64,000 bases of DNA from Nakamurella endophytica (GTDB taxonomy: Bacteria; Actinomycetota; Actinomycetes; Mycobacteriales; Nakamurellaceae), in the NCBI RefSeq assembly GCF_014646215.1, contig NZ_BMNA01000004.1, positions 586,125 through 650,124 on the forward strand, written 5' to 3'. A program made the position numbers and the translations under genes. Shown here piece by piece: positions 45,285 through 53,938 of this stretch (position 1 is its first letter; every line of letters begins with the position of its first letter). A model generated the notes under the pieces. It made no database searches, was not told the origin of the DNA, and worked only from the letters and a program-made list of their open reading frames with translations.

Positions 45285-46475
45285 TCACTCGACCGCGCAG
45301 GCTCCGGTGCCGACCGCCGTGTCCGGCGCCGCCAGACCCTCGGCCAGCACCGGGGCCACCTCGGTGGCCGTGAGGGCGAACCCGACGTCCGGCTTGTCGA
45401 TCGAGGCGCCGAAGACGACACCGAGGACGCGCCCGTCGGTGCCCAGCAACGGGCCGCCGGAGTTGCCGGAGCGGATCTTGATCCGCAGCGTGTACACCTG
45501 CCGGGACACGGTCGACGCCTGGTAGATGTCCGGGCCGCGCAGCGTCAGCTCCGACTGCACCCGACCGGGGCTGACCGTGTACGGCCCGTCCAGCGGGTAG
45601 CCCGCGGCCACCGCCGGGATGCCGGTGTCGGCCAGGGCCGTGTCCCAGCGCAGCCCGTCACCCCGCAGGCCCGGCACGTCCAGCACCGCGACGTCCCGCT
45701 CGGGGTCGTAGACGACGACCGTCGCCGGCAGCAGCCGGCCGCCCTGCTCGACGCCGACGGTGGTGGTGCCGGCCACCACGTGGGCGTTGGTCATCAACCG
45801 CTCGGGACCGATGACGAACCCCGATCCCTCGATCCCCCGCTGGCATGACGGCGCCTGTCCCCGCACCTTGAGCACCGACCGGCCGGCCGCCCGGACACCG
45901 GCCGTGGCGGCATCCGCCGGGTCGGGTGCGGCGACCGCGGTGTCCGGCGTCGGCGCCAACGGATCGAGGATCGCCGGGAACCCGGACTGGTCGAACAGCG
46001 CGCGCATCCGGTCGGAGATGGCGGTGGCACCGTCCGGCATGACCGCGTCGATCCGCTGCAACACCGCCGACGAGCGCACCGACGACGCCAGCCACGGGAA
46101 CTGGGTGATCGAGGCCAGCGGGACGGCCACCAGCCACACCACCACGGTGACCGCGACGGTGTGGCCGACCAGCCCCAGGCCGCGGTCCAGCGCCTGCGCG
46201 GGGCGCCAGGTGATGCGGTCCGCCAGCGCCCGGCCGACCACGGTCCCGGCCCACTCACCGACCCCGACACCCAGGATCACGCAGGCGATGCCGACCGCCA
46301 CCTTGGCGGCAGCGTCGTCGACCCGGTCCATCGCCAGTGGCGCGAGCCGGATGGCGACGACGGCGCCGCCGACCGCGCCGACCAGCGACACGGTCGAGCT
46401 GATGAACCCGCGGCGCAGGCCCGACCAGGCAGCACCGAGCAGCAGTGCCACCACGACGGCGTCGACCCAGGTCAC
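45285..46475 (-). CDS. marP: MarP-like membrane-anchored serine protease
   Basis: 396 aa: an N-terminal CvpA-like membrane domain with four helices (residues about 1-145, VDAVVVALLLGAAWSGLRRGF first) and a periplasmic chymotrypsin-like protease domain. The triad is visible as LMTNAHVVAGTT (His), DPERDVAVLDV (Asp) and IRSGNSGGPLLG (Ser). Two cysteines near the domain start (APSCQRG) and at the C-terminus (GACAVE) probably form a disulfide, as in MarP (Rv3671c), which is needed for acid resistance. GTG 46475 follows the NUDIX stop by 3 bp. Last gene of the nth-nudix-marP operon. Confidence 0.92.
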   Translation of the reverse strand: MTWVDAVVVALLLGAAWSGLRRGFISSTVSLVGAVGGAVVAIRLAPLAMDRVDDAAAKVAVGIACVILGVGVGEWAGTVVGRALADRITWRPAQALDRGLGLVGHTVAVTVVVWLVAVPLASITQFPWLASSVRSSAVLQRIDAVMPDGATAISDRMRALFDQSGFPAILDPLAPTPDTAVAAPDPADAATAGVRAAGRSVLKVRGQAPSCQRGIEGSGFVIGPERLMTNAHVVAGTTTVGVEQGGRLLPATVVVYDPERDVAVLDVPGLRGDGLRWDTALADTGIPAVAAGYPLDGPYTVSPGRVQSELTLRGPDIYQASTVSRQVYTLRIKIRSGNSGGPLLGTDGRVLGVVFGASIDKPDVGFALTATEVAPVLAEGLAAPDTAVGTGACAVE

Positions 46476-46478
46476 GGT

Positions 46479-47219
46479 TCAGCCGGCGGCGGTGCGGTCG
46501 GGACCGGCGACGCCGTCCGCCTCGGCCAGGTGGCCGGCCTCCGGGTCCGGCAGCGCCCGACCCAGCGGCGGGAGCTCGAGGAACCGGCCGCGGTCCCACG
46601 GCCGGTGCCAGCCGCCCGCGCGCAGCACCGCGTCCACCAGGCCGCCGGTGAAGCCCCAGACGATCAGCCCGGCGACGTCGAACGCGGGCCCGACGTAGCC
46701 GCTGGAGTGCCGGACGCGCCCGCGGTGCGCCGGGTCGGCGAGCACGGACAGCGGCACCCGCGCCACCACCGCGGTCTCGGCGGGATCGACCGCGCGCACC
46801 GGCCCGGGCGTGTGCCAGTGCGCGACGACCGGCGTCACCAGGTACGACGACGCCCCCAGGTACAGGTCCGGCATGGTCGCGACCGGGCGGACGGAGGACG
46901 GGTCGAGCCCGGTCTCCTCCTCGGCCTCACGGACGGCCGTCGCCACGGCGTCCTCGCCGGGATCCCGACCGCCACCCGGGAAGGCGGGCTGGCCGGCGTG
47001 CGAGCGCAACGTGCCGGCCCGGCCGGTGAGCAGCACGTCCGGCCCGTCCGGCCCGTCGCCCAGCAGGATCAGCACGGACGCCCGGCGGGCCGCCGACGGC
47101 GCCGGCGGCACGCCGCCGGGGATCAGGTCGGTCAGCACCGCGCCGTCGATCCGGCCGACCAGGGGTCGCAACCACCCGGGCAGCTCCGTGTCGTCGACCA
47201 GGCGGGCGCCGACGCTCAC
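46479..47219 (-). CDS. NUDIX hydrolase, CoA pyrophosphatase-like (Rv3672c-like)
   Basis: 246 aa. Intact Nudix box in [24 protein letters not shown] with the REAEEETG core, preceded by the [19 protein letters not shown] segment characteristic of NudL/CoA diphosphatases. It hydrolyses CoA or related pyrophosphates. GTG 47219 overlaps the nth stop as GTGA. Confidence 0.88.
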   Translation of the reverse strand: MSVGARLVDDTELPGWLRPLVGRIDGAVLTDLIPGGVPPAPSAARRASVLILLGDGPDGPDVLLTGRAGTLRSHAGQPAFPGGGRDPGEDAVATAVREAEEETGLDPSSVRPVATMPDLYLGASSYLVTPVVAHWHTPGPVRAVDPAETAVVARVPLSVLADPAHRGRVRHSSGYVGPAFDVAGLIVWGFTGGLVDAVLRAGGWHRPWDRGRFLELPPLGRALPDPEAGHLAEADGVAGPDRTAAG

Positions 47220-48106
47220 GACGAGCCCGTCCCCGCCGACCCCCCGACCGCTGCGGCGACCTCGACGGCGTCCCCCGCCCGCGGCGCTCCGCCACCGTCC
47301 GCCCCGATCCCCTCGGCGATGTCCGCGCCGGCCACCGCGGGAGCCGGCGGGTCCCCTGCCAGGTCACCGACCCCCGCCATGGCCAGCAGGTGCGGCCGTT
47401 CCGCGCCGGTGACCAGCGGAGCCGCCAGCACCGGGTCCGTCGGCCCGGCGCCGTAGGACGGGCACAGGTCGGCCAGCACGCAGACGCCGCAGGCCGGCTT
47501 GCGGGCATGGCAGACCCGGCGCCCGTGGTAGATCGTCCGGTGGGAGAACATCGTCCACTCGGCCGGCCGCAGCATGCCGTTCAGCGCCATCTCGACCTTG
47601 ACCGGATCGGACTCCTCGGTCAGTCCCCAGCGCCGGACCAGCCGCCCGACGTGGGTGTCGACGGTGATGCCCGGGACGCTGAAGGCGTTGCCGAGCACGA
47701 CGTTCGCGGTCTTGCGCCCGAAGCCCGGCAGGGTGACCAGCTCGGCGAGCGTGTCGGGCAACCGGCCGTCGTACCGCTCGACGACCGCCTGGCCGAGGCC
47801 GATGAGGTTGGTCGCCTTGTTCCGGAAGAAGCCGGTGGTCCGGATCATCTCCTCGAGCTCGGTGCGGTCCGCGGCCGCGTAGTCGGCGGCCGTGCGGTAC
47901 CGCGCGAACAGGGCGGGCGTGACCATGTTGACCCGCGCGTCGGTGCACTGGGCGGACAGGATGGTCGCCACCGCGAGCTCGAGCGGCGTGCTGAAGTCCA
48001 GTTCGCAGCGGGCGGCCGGGAAGGCCTCCGTCAGCCGCCCGTCGATCCGCCGCGCGCGTCGCGTCCGGGCGAGCGGCGTGGCGGGGGCGGAGGGACGGCG
48101 CGGCAC
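47216..48106 (-). CDS. nth: Endonuclease III
   Basis: Base-excision repair glycosylase/AP lyase for oxidised pyrimidines (296 aa from the chosen start). Helix-hairpin-helix with catalytic Lys [14 protein letters not shown], catalytic Asp [16 protein letters not shown], and the 4Fe-4S ligands in [17 protein letters not shown] (Cx6Cx2Cx5C). About 60 extra C-terminal residues are Gly/Ala-rich. GTG 48106 (VPRRPSAP) is preferred because similarity to mycobacterial Nth begins there; GTG 48190 would add 28 residues. Neither has a clear Shine-Dalgarno sequence. Confidence 0.9.
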   Translation of the reverse strand: MPRRPSAPATPLARTRRARRIDGRLTEAFPAARCELDFSTPLELAVATILSAQCTDARVNMVTPALFARYRTAADYAAADRTELEEMIRTTGFFRNKATNLIGLGQAVVERYDGRLPDTLAELVTLPGFGRKTANVVLGNAFSVPGITVDTHVGRLVRRWGLTEESDPVKVEMALNGMLRPAEWTMFSHRTIYHGRRVCHARKPACGVCVLADLCPSYGAGPTDPVLAAPLVTGAERPHLLAMAGVGDLAGDPPAPAVAGADIAEGIGADGGGAPRAGDAVEVAAAVGGSAGTGSS

Positions 48107-48301
48107 CGGATCAGGTTGCCACAGCCCACCGACGGCCGCCCCGAAGATCAGCCCGCGCGGCCGCCGGCCGGCCACACGGCACCGTCGCACGGCCGTTGAC
48201 CTGCGGTGGGGCCGGCAGCTCCGGCGCCGCGGGTACCTCCGACAAGCCGGTCGTGGCGTTCGCGCACCGCCGCGGACGCCATGGGGGATGATGAGCCCAC
48301 C

Positions 48302-48544
48302 ATGGCTGCGTTCCTCGTGCTCCTGTTCCCCTTGCTGCTGATGGTGTTCGCGCTGCTGATGTCCCGCGTCGAGGACCGGTTGCGCGTGGCCACCACCACG
48401 GTGACCGAGAACGAGGTCGAGGAGTTCTTCGACCAGGCCGGCCCGGACGACGTCAACGTCCTGATCCGCGAGGGCTGGGCGGGGGCACTGGACCGCTTCC
48501 GGCTGCGCCGCCGGCCGCGGGCCCGCAGGGCCCGGCGCGGCTGA
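48302..48544 (+). CDS. Small single-pass membrane protein (Rv3675-like)
   Basis: 80 aa: a hydrophobic N-terminal helix ([19 protein letters not shown]), an acidic middle ([21 protein letters not shown]) and an Arg-rich C-terminus. Position between nth and crp matches Rv3675 in M. tuberculosis. ATG 48302 starts at the helix; an in-frame ATG at 48281 would add seven residues. Function unknown. Confidence 0.72.
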   Translation: MAAFLVLLFPLLLMVFALLMSRVEDRLRVATTTVTENEVEEFFDQAGPDDVNVLIREGWAGALDRFRLRRRPRARRARRG

Positions 48545-48643
48545 CCGACGGCCCCGTCCCGCCGCAGCACCCGGTCGTCCCTCGCGGGTGGCCGACCGCG
48601 GCCCGCGTCGCCGGACCGGCGCCGGAAGCCCACACTGGGGAAG

Positions 48644-48662
48644 TCACCACTGCGCGTGGTGA
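48644..48662. promoter_or_regulatory. Inverted repeat upstream of crp
   Basis: Perfect TCACCAC-TGCGC-GTGGTGA, 37 bp before the crp start, followed by TGTGACACACGTTTGT (from 48665), which holds a Crp-like TGTGA half-site. It could be an operator for autoregulation or another regulator. Confidence 0.5.
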
Positions 48663-48698
48663 AATGTGACACACGTTTGTGGCTCGTCAGGAGGACAG

Positions 48699-49373
48699 GT
48701 GGAGGAAACCCTTGCCCGCGCCGGCATCTTCCAGGGCGTCGACCCGGATTCGGCGTTGGCCCTGGGGTCGCAGCTGGAGTCGGCCGATTACCCGCGCGGC
48801 AGCTCCATCTTCCAGGTCGGCGAGCTGGGCGACCGGCTCTACATCATCCTGTCCGGCAAGGTGAAGCTGGGCCGGAACAGCCCGGACGGCCGGGAGAACC
48901 TCCTGGCGATCATGGGTCCGTCGGACATGTTCGGGGAGCTGTCGGTGTTCGACCCGGGGCCCCGGACGTCCAGCGCCACCGCCGTCACCGACGTCCGGTT
49001 GGCCACCATGGACCGCGCCGCGCTCCGCGAGTGGATCACCAAGCGTCCGGAGATCGCCGAGCAGCTCCTGCGGGTGCTGGCCCGGCGGCTGCGCCGGACC
49101 AACAACAACCTGGCGGACCTGATCTTCACCGACGTGCCGGGCCGCGTCGCCAAGGCGCTGCTGCAGCTGGCGCGCCAGTTCGGTCAGCAGGAGGGGTCGA
49201 CGCTGCGGGTCACCCACGACCTGACCCAGGAGGAGTTGGCCCAGCTGGTCGGCGCCTCGCGGGAGACGGTGAACAAGGCGCTGGCCGACTTCGCCCATCG
49301 CGGGTGGATCCGGCTCGAGGGCAAGACCGTCGTGATCATGGACGCCGACCGGCTGTCCCGCCGGGCGCGCTGA
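48699..49373 (+). CDS. crp: Crp/Fnr-family cAMP receptor protein
   Basis: Global transcription regulator, 224 aa, nearly co-linear with mycobacterial Crp (Rv3676). cAMP-binding domain with [23 protein letters not shown] and [18 protein letters not shown], dimer helix ISEQLLR-equivalent ([27 protein letters not shown]), and C-terminal [23 protein letters not shown] with the wing [14 protein letters not shown] 48699 is preceded by CAGGAGG with 4-5 nt spacing; an upstream in-frame start lacks this. Confidence 0.95.
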   Translation: MEETLARAGIFQGVDPDSALALGSQLESADYPRGSSIFQVGELGDRLYIILSGKVKLGRNSPDGRENLLAIMGPSDMFGELSVFDPGPRTSSATAVTDVRLATMDRAALREWITKRPEIAEQLLRVLARRLRRTNNNLADLIFTDVPGRVAKALLQLARQFGQQEGSTLRVTHDLTQEELAQLVGASRETVNKALADFAHRGWIRLEGKTVVIMDADRLSRRAR

Positions 49374-49436
49374 CCGCGCGGATGGGCAGGCCGTCCGCGC
49401 GGGTCGGCCCGCTGACCGCCCGCGGTCGGACCGCTC

Positions 49437-50348
49437 TCAGCGGTCCGCGACGAGCACGCTGACGGATACGTCGAGGGTGGCCTCGACCGGTTCGTCGAGC
49501 GCCGCGACCCGGCGCGCCAGGTCGGCAGGATCCAGGTGCCGGGCCGCCGGACCCATCCGGACCAGCGCCGCGACGGCGGCGCGGGTGAGTCGGAGCCGGC
49601 TGCGGACCTCGGTGCGCTCGGTCGGCCGGAGCCCGGCCCGCCGCGCCCGCTGCTCGAGCGCATCGGCCTTGTCGGGGTCGATCGACAGCAGCCCGACGCG
49701 CTCCCGCAGCTCGACCAGGTGCCCCGGGCGTGGGGTGACGGCGACGAGGCTGCCGCCCGGCCGCAGCACCCGCGCCACCTCGGCCAGGTCGCGCGGAGCG
49801 AAGACGCTGAGCACGACGTCCGCGGCCTGGTCGACCAGCGGGAGCCGGGACCAGGCATCGGCCAGCACCGAGCAGGTCCGCGGGTCGGTCGCGGCGCGCC
49901 GGGCGGCGTACCGGGAGCTGTCCAGCCCCACCCCGGCGGCCCCGGGGATCCGGTCCAGCGCCGCGGACAGGTAGTGGCCGGTGCCCGCGCCGATCTCTAG
50001 CAGCACCGGCTCCCCCGTGCCCGCCGCGGAGGTCGCGGCGCCGGACCGGGACGCCCCAGCGGCGTCGGCGACGGCCACGCTGATCGGCGCGTAGTGCCCG
50101 GCACCGAGGAACTCCACCCGGGCCGCCACCATGTCCGCGCTGTCGCCGGTGTCGGTCCGCGACCGCGGTCCGAGCAGGGCGACGTAGCCCTGCCGGGCCA
50201 CGTCGAAGCGATGGCCGAGCGGGCAGCCGAGCACCCTGGGCCGGCGTCCAGCGACGCCGGCGGGCCCGTCGGGGTCACCGGACAGCGGCGCACCGCAGTG
50301 CGGGCAGGCCAGCACCCGCCAGCCCGCCGACGGTCCGGGACCCGTCAC
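49437..50348 (-). CDS. Putative rRNA (guanine-N1)-methyltransferase (RlmA-like)
   Basis: 303 aa. An N-terminal zinc finger with CPHCGAPL and LGCPLGHRFD (Cys, Cys, Cys, His), then RQGYVALL, typical of RlmA, and a SAM-dependent methyltransferase domain with VLLEIGAGTGHYLSAAL, GLDSSRYAARRAA and ADVVLSVFAPRDLAEVARVLRPGG. RlmA-I/II enzymes methylate 23S rRNA helix 35; members in antibiotic producers can give macrolide resistance. GTG 50348 overlaps the upstream fusion gene by GTGA. Confidence 0.85.
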   Translation of the reverse strand: MTGPGPSAGWRVLACPHCGAPLSGDPDGPAGVAGRRPRVLGCPLGHRFDVARQGYVALLGPRSRTDTGDSADMVAARVEFLGAGHYAPISVAVADAAGASRSGAATSAAGTGEPVLLEIGAGTGHYLSAALDRIPGAAGVGLDSSRYAARRAATDPRTCSVLADAWSRLPLVDQAADVVLSVFAPRDLAEVARVLRPGGSLVAVTPRPGHLVELRERVGLLSIDPDKADALEQRARRAGLRPTERTEVRSRLRLTRAAVAALVRMGPAARHLDPADLARRVAALDEPVEATLDVSVSVLVADR

Positions 50349-51907
50349 GCCCGCAGGTACTCCAACTGCGCCTGGACGGACAGCACCGCCGCGTACCGCA
50401 CCGCGGGGTCGACGTCCGGGTACACCGCCGCCACCACGGCGTCGGCGTCCGCCGCGGGTCCGAGGCTGTCGAGCGCCGCGCGGACCTGGTCCAGCCGCTC
50501 CCGGCGGTGCCGGGCGTACCGCCGGCACGCGGCGGCGAGATCCGGCAGCACCGGGCCGTGCGCCGGGAGGGCCGGGCCGGCGTCGAGGGCCGCGAGCCGG
50601 TCGAGCGAGGCCAGGTAGTCGGCCACCCGCCCGTCCGGGTGGGCCAGCACGGTCGTACCGCGGCCGAGCACGGTGTCGCCGGTGAGCACCGACCCGGCGC
50701 GGGCGTCGGCGCCGGTCGCGCCGCCGCCGGGCCACAGCACGTCGTGGGGCAGCAGGAAGCAGGCGGAGTCGTCCGTGTGTCCCGGCGTGGCCACCACCTC
50801 GATCACCGTCCCGGCGACCTGCAGCAGCTCGCCGTGGCGCAGCGGGTCGGATCGCCGGCACCAGGCCGGGTCGACCGCGCGGACCGGGGCTCCGGTCCGG
50901 GCGACCAGGTCGTCGACGCCGGCGGTGTGGTCCGGGTGCCGGTGCGTGATCAGCACCAGCTCGATCCGACCGCCGGCGCCCTCCACGAGCCGGTCCAGGT
51001 GTCCGGCGTCGTCGGGCCCGGGATCGACGACGACCGCGGTGGCGGCCCCGGGCGCCCGCACCAGGTAGCTGTTCGTGCCGTCGAGGGTCATCGGCCCGGG
51101 GTTCGGCGCGAGCACCCGGGTGGCCAGGGCGGTCACCCGGCGGGCGCCCGGTGGAACCGGGCCGTCCCCGTCGTCGCCGTCGGGAGCGCCGGGTCCGACC
51201 GGCACGGCGCGCTGCACCGCCAGCAGGTCCGCGAGCGACGACGTCCCGGCCAGCTCCAGCAGCACGGCCCTGGTGGGGGGCAGCAGCCGGATGCCGCCGG
51301 ACGCGGCTTCGGCGAGCAGGTCGACGGGGCGCGCCCAGCGTCCCTGGTCGGCCTCCGTGGTCAGCACCCGGGCGTCCTGCCCCGCCGGCAGCCGGGCCAG
51401 CAAGAAGGCCGTGTCGTAGCGCCGGGGTGGACCGGGCGGGGTGATCCAGCGGGCCAGTGGCCGGAGCAGGTCGGTCCGCAACCACCGCTCCGCGGCGGCC
51501 AGCACGTCGGGCAGGCCGGTCCGATGCGTGGCCAGCCCGTCCCGCACGGCGTCCGCGCCGGCCGGCAGCCCGGTCACCGGGCCGTCGGCGGCCGCGCCGG
51601 CGAGCAGCACGCCGGTCTCCTCGAACAGCTCGCGCACCGCGGCCACCAGGAGTGCCGCGGCATCGGCGGCGTCGGCCGCGCCGAGCGCGTCGCGCCACCA
51701 GGACGGTGGCGGGCCGGCCCACCGGCGCACCGGCAGACGGTCGGTGGGATCCACGGCGCCGCCGGGGAAGACGGTGGTGCCCGGGGCGAACACCATCGAC
51801 GGCACCCGCCGCAGCACGAACACCTCGAGCCCGGCGGACCCGTCCCGGGTCAGCACGACGGTGGCGGCCGGCCGGACGGCGTCCGGCGGCGCGCCGGCCG
51901 GGGTCAT
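50345..51907 (-). CDS. NUDIX hydrolase-metallo-beta-lactamase fusion protein
   Basis: 520 aa with two enzymes in one chain. Residues about 1-240: NUDT19-like Nudix domain, with FPGGAVDP and, after a long insertion, AAVRELFEETGVLL. Residues about 260-520: MBL fold of the LACTB2/Rv3677c type, with LDGTNSYLV, metal motif LITHRHPDHTAG, TPGHTDDSACFLL, LTGDTVLGRGTTV and the LPAHGP histidine, plus the winged C-terminal helix. The two are often adjacent separate genes in actinobacteria; here they share one frame with no internal stop. ATG 51907. Coupled to the RlmA-like gene downstream. Confidence 0.87.
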   Translation of the reverse strand: MTPAGAPPDAVRPAATVVLTRDGSAGLEVFVLRRVPSMVFAPGTTVFPGGAVDPTDRLPVRRWAGPPPSWWRDALGAADAADAAALLVAAVRELFEETGVLLAGAAADGPVTGLPAGADAVRDGLATHRTGLPDVLAAAERWLRTDLLRPLARWITPPGPPRRYDTAFLLARLPAGQDARVLTTEADQGRWARPVDLLAEAASGGIRLLPPTRAVLLELAGTSSLADLLAVQRAVPVGPGAPDGDDGDGPVPPGARRVTALATRVLAPNPGPMTLDGTNSYLVRAPGAATAVVVDPGPDDAGHLDRLVEGAGGRIELVLITHRHPDHTAGVDDLVARTGAPVRAVDPAWCRRSDPLRHGELLQVAGTVIEVVATPGHTDDSACFLLPHDVLWPGGGATGADARAGSVLTGDTVLGRGTTVLAHPDGRVADYLASLDRLAALDAGPALPAHGPVLPDLAAACRRYARHRRERLDQVRAALDSLGPAADADAVVAAVYPDVDPAVRYAAVLSVQAQLEYLRA

Positions 51908-51950
51908 CGGTCTCGGGTGATCACCGGCGGGACCGGGACCGGTCGCCGGC

Positions 51951-52409
51951 TCACCGCACCCGGAGCACGGCCTCGACCTCGACCGGCGCGCCGAGCGGCA
52001 GCTCGGCCACGCCGACGGCCGACCGGGCGTGCCGGCCCTGCTCTCCGAAGACCTCGACGAGCAGGTCCGAGGCGCCGTTGATGACGCCGGGCTGCCCGTT
52101 GAACCCCTCGGCGGACGCGACGAAGCCGACGACCTTGACGACCTGCTCGACGGCGTCCAGGCCGACGGCCGCGTGCACCGCGGCCAGCAGGTTGACCGCG
52201 GCCTGGCGGGCGAAGTCCTTGGCGTCCTCGGCGGACACCTCGGCACCGACGCGCCCGGTGGCCGGCAGTGCACCGTCGACGAACGGCAGCTGGCCGGCCG
52301 TGAACAGCAGGTCGCCCGAGCGCTGCACCGGCAGGTACGAGCCGGCTGCGCGCGGCGCCTCCGGCAACGTGATGCCGAGCTCGGCGAGCCGATCCAGGGG
52401 GCCGCTCAC
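51951..52409 (-). CDS. RidA-family protein (Rv3678c-like)
   Basis: 152 aa, single YjgF/YER057c/UK114 domain with AGQLPFVDGALP and the end GRHARSAVGVAELPLGAPVEVEAV, which carries the Arg characteristic of active RidA imine/enamine deaminases. Positioned between DUF4177 (ATGA overlap) and the NUDIX-MBL gene. Probably removes reactive enamine/imine intermediates. Confidence 0.88.
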   Translation of the reverse strand: MSGPLDRLAELGITLPEAPRAAGSYLPVQRSGDLLFTAGQLPFVDGALPATGRVGAEVSAEDAKDFARQAAVNLLAAVHAAVGLDAVEQVVKVVGFVASAEGFNGQPGVINGASDLLVEVFGEQGRHARSAVGVAELPLGAPVEVEAVLRVR

Positions 52410-52582
52410 GAGCGCTCCCGCTTGAGGTAGGCCACCAGCTGCTCGGGGTTCGGGCCGGGCACGACCTGCACCAGCTCCCAGCCGTCCTCGCCCCAGCTGT
52501 CCAGGATCGCCTTGGTGGCGTGGACCAGCAGGGGCACGGTGGCGTACTCGAAGGCCCGGCGCGGCGTGGGCGGTGTGGTCAT
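52406..52582 (-). CDS. DUF4177 small protein (Rv3678A-like)
   Basis: 58 aa. The whole protein is the DUF4177 fold: FEYATVPLLVHATKAILDSW then GEDGWELVQVVPGPNPEQL and a basic end. ATG 52582 is chosen over an upstream start because it begins close to the domain. It overlaps RidA by 4 bp. Divergent from the membrane protein and ArsA-like genes. Confidence 0.8.
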   Translation of the reverse strand: MTTPPTPRRAFEYATVPLLVHATKAILDSWGEDGWELVQVVPGPNPEQLVAYLKRERS

Positions 52583-52646
52583 GGACGTCACTGTAGGGCG
52601 CACCCCCGACCCTGGCGTCCGGTGCCCGCGGCGCCGTTCCCGGCCC

Positions 52647-52652
52647 TACTCT
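52647..52652 (+). promoter_or_regulatory. -10 box of a leaderless promoter for the ArsA operon
   Basis: TACTCT followed by TGCGCG (6 nt) and GTG 52659, almost identical in layout to the PBP promoter at 55791. No Shine-Dalgarno. Confidence 0.6.
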
Positions 52653-52658
52653 TGCGCG

Positions 52659-52907
52659 GTGGAATGGTGGCGCTGGGTCGCCGCGGCCGTACAGGCCGTG
52701 CTGCTGCTCGTCCTGGTGCTGCTGTGGTGGGACACCCTGCGGGACCGGCGCGGATGGACCTCCGGCCGGGCGGCCCGCACCGCCGCGGCCGGGTCGGTGG
52801 TGATCCCGGTCGGCGTCGTCCCGGTGCTCCTCACCCCGCCGGTCGTGGTGCTGGTGCTGTTGGCGGTCCCGGCCGTCGCCGTCGCCGTGATGGCCCTGGC
52901 AAGCTGA
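52659..52907 (+). CDS. Small two-helix membrane protein
   Basis: 82 aa starting VEWWRWVAAAVQAVLLLVLVLLWW, a cytosolic Arg-rich loop (DTLRDRRGWTSGRAART) and a second hydrophobic region to the end. I do not recognise a family. It starts the transcript that continues into the two ArsA-like ATPases 5 bp downstream, so it may be their membrane partner. GTG 52659 is supported by the leaderless -10 box. Confidence 0.65.
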   Translation: MEWWRWVAAAVQAVLLLVLVLLWWDTLRDRRGWTSGRAARTAAAGSVVIPVGVVPVLLTPPVVVLVLLAVPAVAVAVMALAS

Positions 52908-52912
52908 CGCCG

Positions 52913-53938
52913 ATGACCGGGATCGAGGGTGGGCCGGCCGCCACGGCGACGCCGTGGCCGACGGCGGGCCGGCGCGCCCGGCTGCACGTGGTGAGCGGCA
53001 AGGGCGGGACCGGCAAGACCACCGTCGCGGCCGCCCTGGCGCTGGCGCTGGCCACCGACGGCCGCCGGGTGCTGCTGGTGGAGGTCGAGGAGCGGCAGGG
53101 CATCGCCCGGCTGTTCGACGTGCCGCCGCTGCCCTACGAGGAACGCAAGATCGCCGTGGCGCCCGGCGGCGGCGAGGTGCGGGCGCTGGCGGTGGACGTC
53201 GAGGCCGCCCTGCTGGAGTACTTCGAGCTGTTCTACAACCTGGGCTTCGCCGGGCGGACCTTGAAGCGGATGGGGGCCGTCGAGTTCGCCACCACGCTGG
53301 CCCCGGGGCTGCGCGACGTGCTGCTCACCGGCAAGACCAAGGAGACCGTCACCCGGCTCGGCGGGGACAACCGCCCGGTGTACGACTCCGTCGTCATGGA
53401 CGCCCCGCCGACCGGTCGGATCACCACGTTCCTCAACGTGACGGTGGCGATGGCCGACCTGGCGCGGCGCGGACCCATCCGCAACCAGGCCGACGGCGTG
53501 GTGGGCCTGCTGCACTCCGACGACACGCTGGTGCACCTGGTGACCCTGCTGGAGGACATGCCGGTCACCGAGACGATCGAGGCCGTGGACCAGCTGCGCG
53601 CGGCCGGGCTGCCGGTCGGCACGGTGATCGTCAACGCGGCGACGGACCCGAAGCTGGCGGCGGCGTCCCTCGCGGCGGCCGCGGAGGGCCGGCTGGACCT
53701 GGACCGGCTCGCCGTCGGGCTGGTGGAGGCCGGCATCGACCCCGAGCCCGCGCTGCTGGCCGGGTTGGCCCGGCAGGCCGAGGACCACGCGGTGCGGGTG
53801 CTCGCCGAGCGCGAGTGCCGGGAGCGGCTCGCCGCCACCGGCGTCCCCTTGCTGCAGCTGCCGCGGCTGGTCGACGGCGCCGACCTGGGCGGCGTCTACG
53901 AGCTGGCCGATCGGTTGGCGGAGCAGGGGGTCCGGTGA
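52913..53938 (+). CDS. ArsA/GET3-family anion-transporting ATPase-like protein, first copy (Rv3679-like)
   Basis: 341 aa. Deviant P-loop HVVSGKGGTGKTTVAAALAL, switch region VVMDAPPTGRITTFLN, and an adenine-loop region GTVIVNAAT. The family includes ArsA and Get3; the actinobacterial pair is not for arsenite but forms a paired complex of uncertain client. Coupled to the second copy by a GTGA overlap, so a 1:1 heterodimer is likely. ATG 52913. Confidence 0.88.
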   Translation: MTGIEGGPAATATPWPTAGRRARLHVVSGKGGTGKTTVAAALALALATDGRRVLLVEVEERQGIARLFDVPPLPYEERKIAVAPGGGEVRALAVDVEAALLEYFELFYNLGFAGRTLKRMGAVEFATTLAPGLRDVLLTGKTKETVTRLGGDNRPVYDSVVMDAPPTGRITTFLNVTVAMADLARRGPIRNQADGVVGLLHSDDTLVHLVTLLEDMPVTETIEAVDQLRAAGLPVGTVIVNAATDPKLAAASLAAAAEGRLDLDRLAVGLVEAGIDPEPALLAGLARQAEDHAVRVLAERECRERLAATGVPLLQLPRLVDGADLGGVYELADRLAEQGVR

